Part shown: positions 32,621 to 35,836 of the stretch, one piece after another
Position numbering within the stretch: position 1 is the first letter of the stretch
Layout: each line of letters begins with the position of its first letter
From: Tidjanibacter sp.
GTDB taxonomy: Bacteria > Bacteroidota > Bacteroidia > Bacteroidales > Rikenellaceae
Direction of reading: 5' to 3'
DNA: 35,836 nt
NCBI GenBank assembly: GCA_017396085.1
Contig: JAFQNC010000017.1
Location: 1 to 35,836 of the forward strand
Made by a program: the position numbers and the translations under genes
Notes under the pieces: generated by a model
Told to the model about the DNA's origin: nothing
Seen by the model: only the letters and a program-made list of their open reading frames with translations
The model's database searches: none

Positions 32621-34510
32621 ATGAAAAAGTTTTTACACATTGCTCTTCTCATTGGTGCCGTTAGTGCACTGATGTGTTCTTGTGGCCCCAAAGAGCCCGA
32701 GACCGATGGCAAAGCGGAAGTTACCTCGTTTGTAATCACCGCAGAGGCTAACCCCGAGTTGGAGCTCACTCGCAACTATGGTGCTGTAATCAACAATGTA
32801 GAGGGTACCATCCTTGTTGCTCTTCCCGAGGGTGTTGAGGTTACCAAACTTGTTCCCACCTTCACTTTGAGTCAGGACGACGTTGCAACGGTTGTTGATG
32901 CTCCCATTGAAAGTGGTGACTGGATGGTTGACCTCACCGAGCCTGTTGTGCTGAAAGTGGTTGACCAGATGTGTCTGGTAGAGAAGGAGTACACCATCAC
33001 TGCCGGTACCACCGATGGTATCGCAGAGTTGTCGAAAGTGGTTTTTGCTGCTGCCGATAACAATGGTAAACTCACTGCCGATGTTGAGCCCATTTCGATT
33101 GCTTCGACAATGACCGTAGGTTTCACCGGCGATGCCAACCAGACCTACACTCTGACCGTTGAGGCTACTATGGACGACGTTGTTACTATGAACGGTGAGC
33201 TTGCAACTTTGCAGGAGCCCGCTGCTCCCGCAGAGGGCGAGGAGGCTGCTCCCACCGCTTATGTATGGAAAGGCAACGTTGACTGCTCGTTCCCCATTGA
33301 CATCACTGTTACCGATGAGAAAGCAGGCATTGAGACCAAGTATGTTGTTAAGATTGTGAAGGACACCTACGGTGAGTCGTGGGCAAAAGTTGCTTCGATT
33401 GCTGAGCTTCCCCGTGCGGAGTATGCAATGGATATCGACCCCGTTACCGGCGACCTCTACATCGCTCACACCGAGACAAGCACCGTAAATGATGTTACCG
33501 ACGACCGCCTGACCGTTAAGAAGTGGGATGGCAGCAAACTCGTAACCGTTGGTGAGCCCGCATTCTCGGCTAAACGTGCAACCTACATCACCTTGGCTGC
33601 ACGTGGTGGCAAGGTATATGCTATGTATACAGACAACGCTGTTTCGAGCAAACTGACCGTTATGATGTACGACGGTACTGCTTGGAAGATGATTGGTGTA
33701 CAGGGTGAGATGGACAAACACACCGGTTTGAGCAAATGGCGTACCCCCGTTGAGGTTACTCCTGATGGCAAACTCTTTGCTGCTACAACTGCAAATGCCG
33801 ACATCGCAGACTATGGTGTTGTGAAACGTGGTTTGCACGTTGGTATGTGGGATGGTACCGCTTGGAGCCACGTTGGTACCGTTGGTGGCCGTGATGCTGC
33901 ACAGATGACCTACCTCAACCGTTTGGCTGTTGCCGGCAACGACCTCTATCTGATGTGTGCTAACCAGAACGAGAAGACCACTTCGGTTTACAAATACTCG
34001 GCCGGTGCTTGGACTTGCGTTGTGAACGAGTACAAGATGGATCCCAGGGTTGACGAGATTGCAACCTACTTTGGTACTATGAAGGGCTTTGCTAATGGTG
34101 ATGTTTACTTCGCCCTTGGCGAGAAGGTTTATGGCTCCGGTACTTGGTACTTGCAGCTCTTCAAACTCGCAGGCGACAAGTTGGAGAGGGTTTATTCGCC
34201 CATTCAGGACAATCAGGGCAGCGATGCTTCGTTCGACTTTGAGTTCGACGATAATGGTGCTCCCGTTTTGGCATACTACTCTGGCAAGACCGAGACCACT
34301 AAGCTTGTAACCATCGATCCCGACACTCAGACTTGGACCTATCCTGCTGACCTCGGCGAGGGTTCCTACAATGGTAACCCCACCTATATGCAGAAGAACA
34401 CCAAGGGCGAGATCTTTATGACTTACATCAAGCAGAATCAGAAGTTGGATGAGGAGACCGGTAAGACCGTTAAGACTTACGAGGTTGTTCTCTACAAGAA
34501 AGTGAAATAG
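32621..34510 (+). CDS. Surface lipoprotein with Ig-like domains and a beta-propeller
   Basis: A 629-residue lipoprotein (signal MKKFLHIALLIGAVSALMCS; Cys21, or Cys19, as anchor). Residues about 30-130 resemble DUF5018: a strand-rich domain in which a value is bounded (LVPTFTLSQDDVATV) and closed (LVEKEYTITAGT). A second similar domain follows to about 250. From about 260 on, repeated blades of the WD/Kelch kind appear (YAMDIDPVTGDLYIAHTETS; VYAMYTDNAVSSKLTVMMYD; LYLMCANQNEKTTSVYKYSA; PVLAYYSGKTETTKLVTIDP), probably a six- to eight-bladed propeller. It uses CGT, GTT and GCT codons more than its neighbours, a sign of high expression. It ends the operon and is followed by two hairpins, one a strong terminator. 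Confidence 0.8.
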   Translation: MKKFLHIALLIGAVSALMCSCGPKEPETDGKAEVTSFVITAEANPELELTRNYGAVINNVEGTILVALPEGVEVTKLVPTFTLSQDDVATVVDAPIESGDWMVDLTEPVVLKVVDQMCLVEKEYTITAGTTDGIAELSKVVFAAADNNGKLTADVEPISIASTMTVGFTGDANQTYTLTVEATMDDVVTMNGELATLQEPAAPAEGEEAAPTAYVWKGNVDCSFPIDITVTDEKAGIETKYVVKIVKDTYGESWAKVASIAELPRAEYAMDIDPVTGDLYIAHTETSTVNDVTDDRLTVKKWDGSKLVTVGEPAFSAKRATYITLAARGGKVYAMYTDNAVSSKLTVMMYDGTAWKMIGVQGEMDKHTGLSKWRTPVEVTPDGKLFAATTANADIADYGVVKRGLHVGMWDGTAWSHVGTVGGRDAAQMTYLNRLAVAGNDLYLMCANQNEKTTSVYKYSAGAWTCVVNEYKMDPRVDEIATYFGTMKGFANGDVYFALGEKVYGSGTWYLQLFKLAGDKLERVYSPIQDNQGSDASFDFEFDDNGAPVLAYYSGKTETTKLVTIDPDTQTWTYPADLGEGSYNGNPTYMQKNTKGEIFMTYIKQNQKLDEETGKTVKTYEVVLYKKVK

Positions 34511-34558
34511 TCTGCAATTGCGACACCGACCGCTCTACTATGCGGTCGGATAACAAAG

Positions 34559-34599
34559 GCGGAGGCTCCACAATTCGTGGAGCCTCCGCTCGTTTTTTT
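34559..34599 (+). terminator. Terminator of the protease-SusCD block
   Basis: A 13-bp perfect stem (34559-34571 with 34577-34589) followed by a run of seven T (34593-34599). A second perfect 8-bp hairpin, CCGACCGC / GCGGTCGG (34526-34533 with 34542-34549), lies between the stop codon and this terminator. Confidence 0.92.
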
Positions 34600-34625
34600 C
34601 TCCCTCTTTTACCACCATCCTTGCC

Positions 34626-34979
34626 CACTGCACAAAACAAGCAACGCTTGCGTCTTGCCACGACTGCCGTGAGGTAGGCGGTTGGCATCAACCGCTCCTC
34701 TGCGCCAAAGGCGCTGTATGCCGTCTGCCTTAAGGGGCCTTAAGGACTTTAAGGTCCTTAGTGGTCCTACCCGAAACAGACGCCCCCGCCACTCCGTGGC
34801 ACCCCCTGCTCGGCGAGGCCGCCGAGCGCAATTTCGACCACCCCTCCCGACCTCCCCTATCGTAGGGGAGGAGGACTTAGAGGGGGACCTACGACCACTC
34901 CTCCCCTAAGTTAGGGGAGGTGCCGTTAGGCAGAGGGGTTTGTCAATTTTCAATTTTCAATTTTCAATTCTCAATTCTC
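34626..34979. repeat. Repeat mosaic after the operon
   Basis: Composite-repeat parts first: CAAGCAACGCTTG (34638-34650), GCGGTTGGCATCAACCGC (about 34677-34694) and CTGCGCCAAAGGCGCTGT. Next are nonamers CCTTAAGGG, GCCTTAAGG, ACTTTAAGG, TCCTTAGTG (about 34729-34765), AGACGCCCCCGCC, CTCGGCG / CGCCGAG, hairpins CCTCCCCTA / TAGGGGAGG (34851-34859 with 34863-34871) and CCTCCCCTAA / TTAGGGGAGG (34900-34909 with 34911-34920), and heptamers AATTTTC (about 34945-34979). The 471-base gap holds the terminator and this block, and no gene that I can see. Confidence 0.78.
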
Positions 34980-34981
34980 TT

Positions 34982-35479
34982 TCATCCTCTTTTTCGTTCC
35001 CACACCTCAAGGTTGGAGGGCTCGCCCCCAACGAGGTCGAAGCGCACAGCGGTGCGCACTCTGTGGAAACCATAGCACCCCGCAGCACCCGGGTTGATGC
35101 AGAGCACTCCGTAGGTGCGGTCGTAGTAGATGCGCAAGATGTGGCTGTGGCCGCAGACAAAAATCTTCGGTCGCAACGAGCGCAGGCGGGCCGCAACAGC
35201 GGGCAGAGGTCGGCCACCACGGAAGCCGATGTGGGTCATCAGCACCCTTGCGCCCTCACGCTCAAAGCATTGCCACTCGGGGTAGGTGAGCCGCAGGGTG
35301 TGGTTGTCGATGTTGCCAAAGACCGCCACCACGGGCTTACCCATAGCCCGCAACTGCGTCAGCACCTCGCCCTCGCCACCGATGTCGCCCGCACACCACA
35401 CCTCGTCCACCTCGGCAAGGAATTTTGCCAAGTGGTCGTCAAAGGTGCCGTGCAGGTCGGATATGATACCTATTTTCAT
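34982..35479 (-). CDS. YfcE/MJ0936-type metallophosphoesterase
   Basis: A 165-residue calcineurin-like phosphoesterase. All metal-binding motifs are present in order: SDLHG (Asp8, His10), AGDIG (Asp32), FGNIDNH (Asn56, Asp58, His60), MTHIG (His83) and CGHSH (His111, His113). Enzymes of this small class cleave phosphodiesters with manganese or other divalent metals in the cytoplasm; their cell role is unclear. The length equals the family norm and no signal peptide is present. The start ATG at 35479 is the only one that keeps MKIGIISDLHG. The stop is just before an AATTTTC heptamer array, and TAGTAAAGAGTAA heptamers lie just upstream. It appears to be a single gene. Confidence 0.93.
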   Translation of the reverse strand: MKIGIISDLHGTFDDHLAKFLAEVDEVWCAGDIGGEGEVLTQLRAMGKPVVAVFGNIDNHTLRLTYPEWQCFEREGARVLMTHIGFRGGRPLPAVAARLRSLRPKIFVCGHSHILRIYYDRTYGVLCINPGAAGCYGFHRVRTAVRFDLVGGEPSNLEVWERKRG

Positions 35480-35492
35480 CGGTGCGCTAATA

Positions 35493-35836
35493 AAAAAAGA
35501 GTAGTTAGTAAAGAGTAATTAGTAAATAGCAATGGCTTTAAGGGCCTTTAGGACCTTAATGGCCTTAGGGCCTTTAGTGAGTTTTCCCTTTCCTGCCCTT
35601 TCTGCTCTTTCTTGCCCTTTCCAAAACAGACGCCCCCGCCCTTCGGGCACCCCCTCTAACTTAGAGGGGGACGTGGTTGGATGGCATCGCAAGGTTGGGG
35701 AGTGTGCCGACCTGCCAACTACACAAAACAGGCAACGCCTGCCCCTCCCGACCTCCCCTGTCGTAGGGGAGGAGTACTTGGCAGTGCTACCCAAAGCGCA
35801 GGAAAATATTTACTAATTACTAATTACTAATTACTA
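35493..35836. repeat. Repeat mosaic to the end of the window
   Basis: Heptamers AAGAGTA/ATTAGTA (about 35497-35527), nonamers of the CCTTTAGGA/CCTTAATGG type (about 35530-35580), CCCTTTCTG-like units (some of 10 nt, about 35587-35621), AGACGCCCCCGCCCTTCGGG, hairpin CCCCCTCTAA / TTAGAGGGGG (35650-35659 with 35661-35670), CAGGCAACGCCTG (35729-35741), hairpin CCTCCCCTG / TAGGGGAGG (35752-35760 with 35764-35772), and pure TACTAAT heptamers running off the end (about 35809-35836). No gene is seen in these 344 bases. Confidence 0.78.

Noticed and set aside
7892..35836. CRISPR array from the repeated short motifs
   Set aside because: Units are only 7 or 9 nt and directly adjacent, with no unique spacers of 30 or so bases and no cas genes.

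Overview
The window is chromosomal DNA from a member of the Bacteroidota, most likely order Bacteroidales. The evidence is SusC/SusD-type outer-membrane nutrient genes, many lipoproteins, a fimbrillin-like protein, sulfatases of the kind that need an anaerobic maturase, promoters of the TTTG / TAnnTTTG type, few Shine-Dalgarno sequences, and the tig-clpP-clpX order. A Rikenellaceae/Alistipes-like origin is only a guess from the fairly GC-rich coding sequence.

Layout. 1-2670 (+): end of trigger factor, then clpP-clpX with a clear promoter and terminator. 2675-5539 (-): a frameshifted membrane protein, a small outer-membrane barrel and a lipoprotein. 5720-5793 (-): tRNA-Arg(ACG). 5949-9135 (-): a dinitrogenase-cofactor-like metal protein, carboxynorspermidine decarboxylase (nspC) and carboxynorspermidine synthase. 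9522-11338 (-): a fimbrillin-like/beta-helix lipoprotein and a 48-residue peptide gene carrying a G8 run. 11414-17913 (-): ROK sugar kinase, Tat-exported PHP-domain protein (DUF3604 type) and two S1 sulfatases. 18146-23513 (-): NhaA antiporter, two tandemly duplicated lipoproteins, an FKBP-type prolyl isomerase and an agmatinase-like enzyme. 23629-23777 (+): a candidate small RNA with its own promoter and terminator. 24699-34510 (+): a five-gene block of zinc metalloprotease, SusC, SusD, small lipoprotein and beta-propeller-like lipoprotein, closed by a strong terminator. 34982-35479 (-): a YfcE-like phosphodiesterase.

Functionally, the two carboxynorspermidine enzymes plus the agmatinase-like enzyme point to spermidine-type polyamine synthesis. 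The protease-SusCD block looks like a surface system for digesting and importing peptides rather than glycans, since no glycoside hydrolase is present. The sulfatases, PHP protein and ROK kinase suggest use of sulfated sugars.

The least ordinary content is between the genes. Many gaps are mosaics of the same few repeats: (a) short tandem arrays whose units are almost always 7 nt or 9 nt; (b) long imperfect palindromes with a conserved core and arms that change in a compensating way; (c) small GC-rich hairpins that also covary; (d) a dispersed composite repeat of about 100-150 bp. Some arrays run into genes and supply stop codons, and in nspC the only plausible start codon (TTG).
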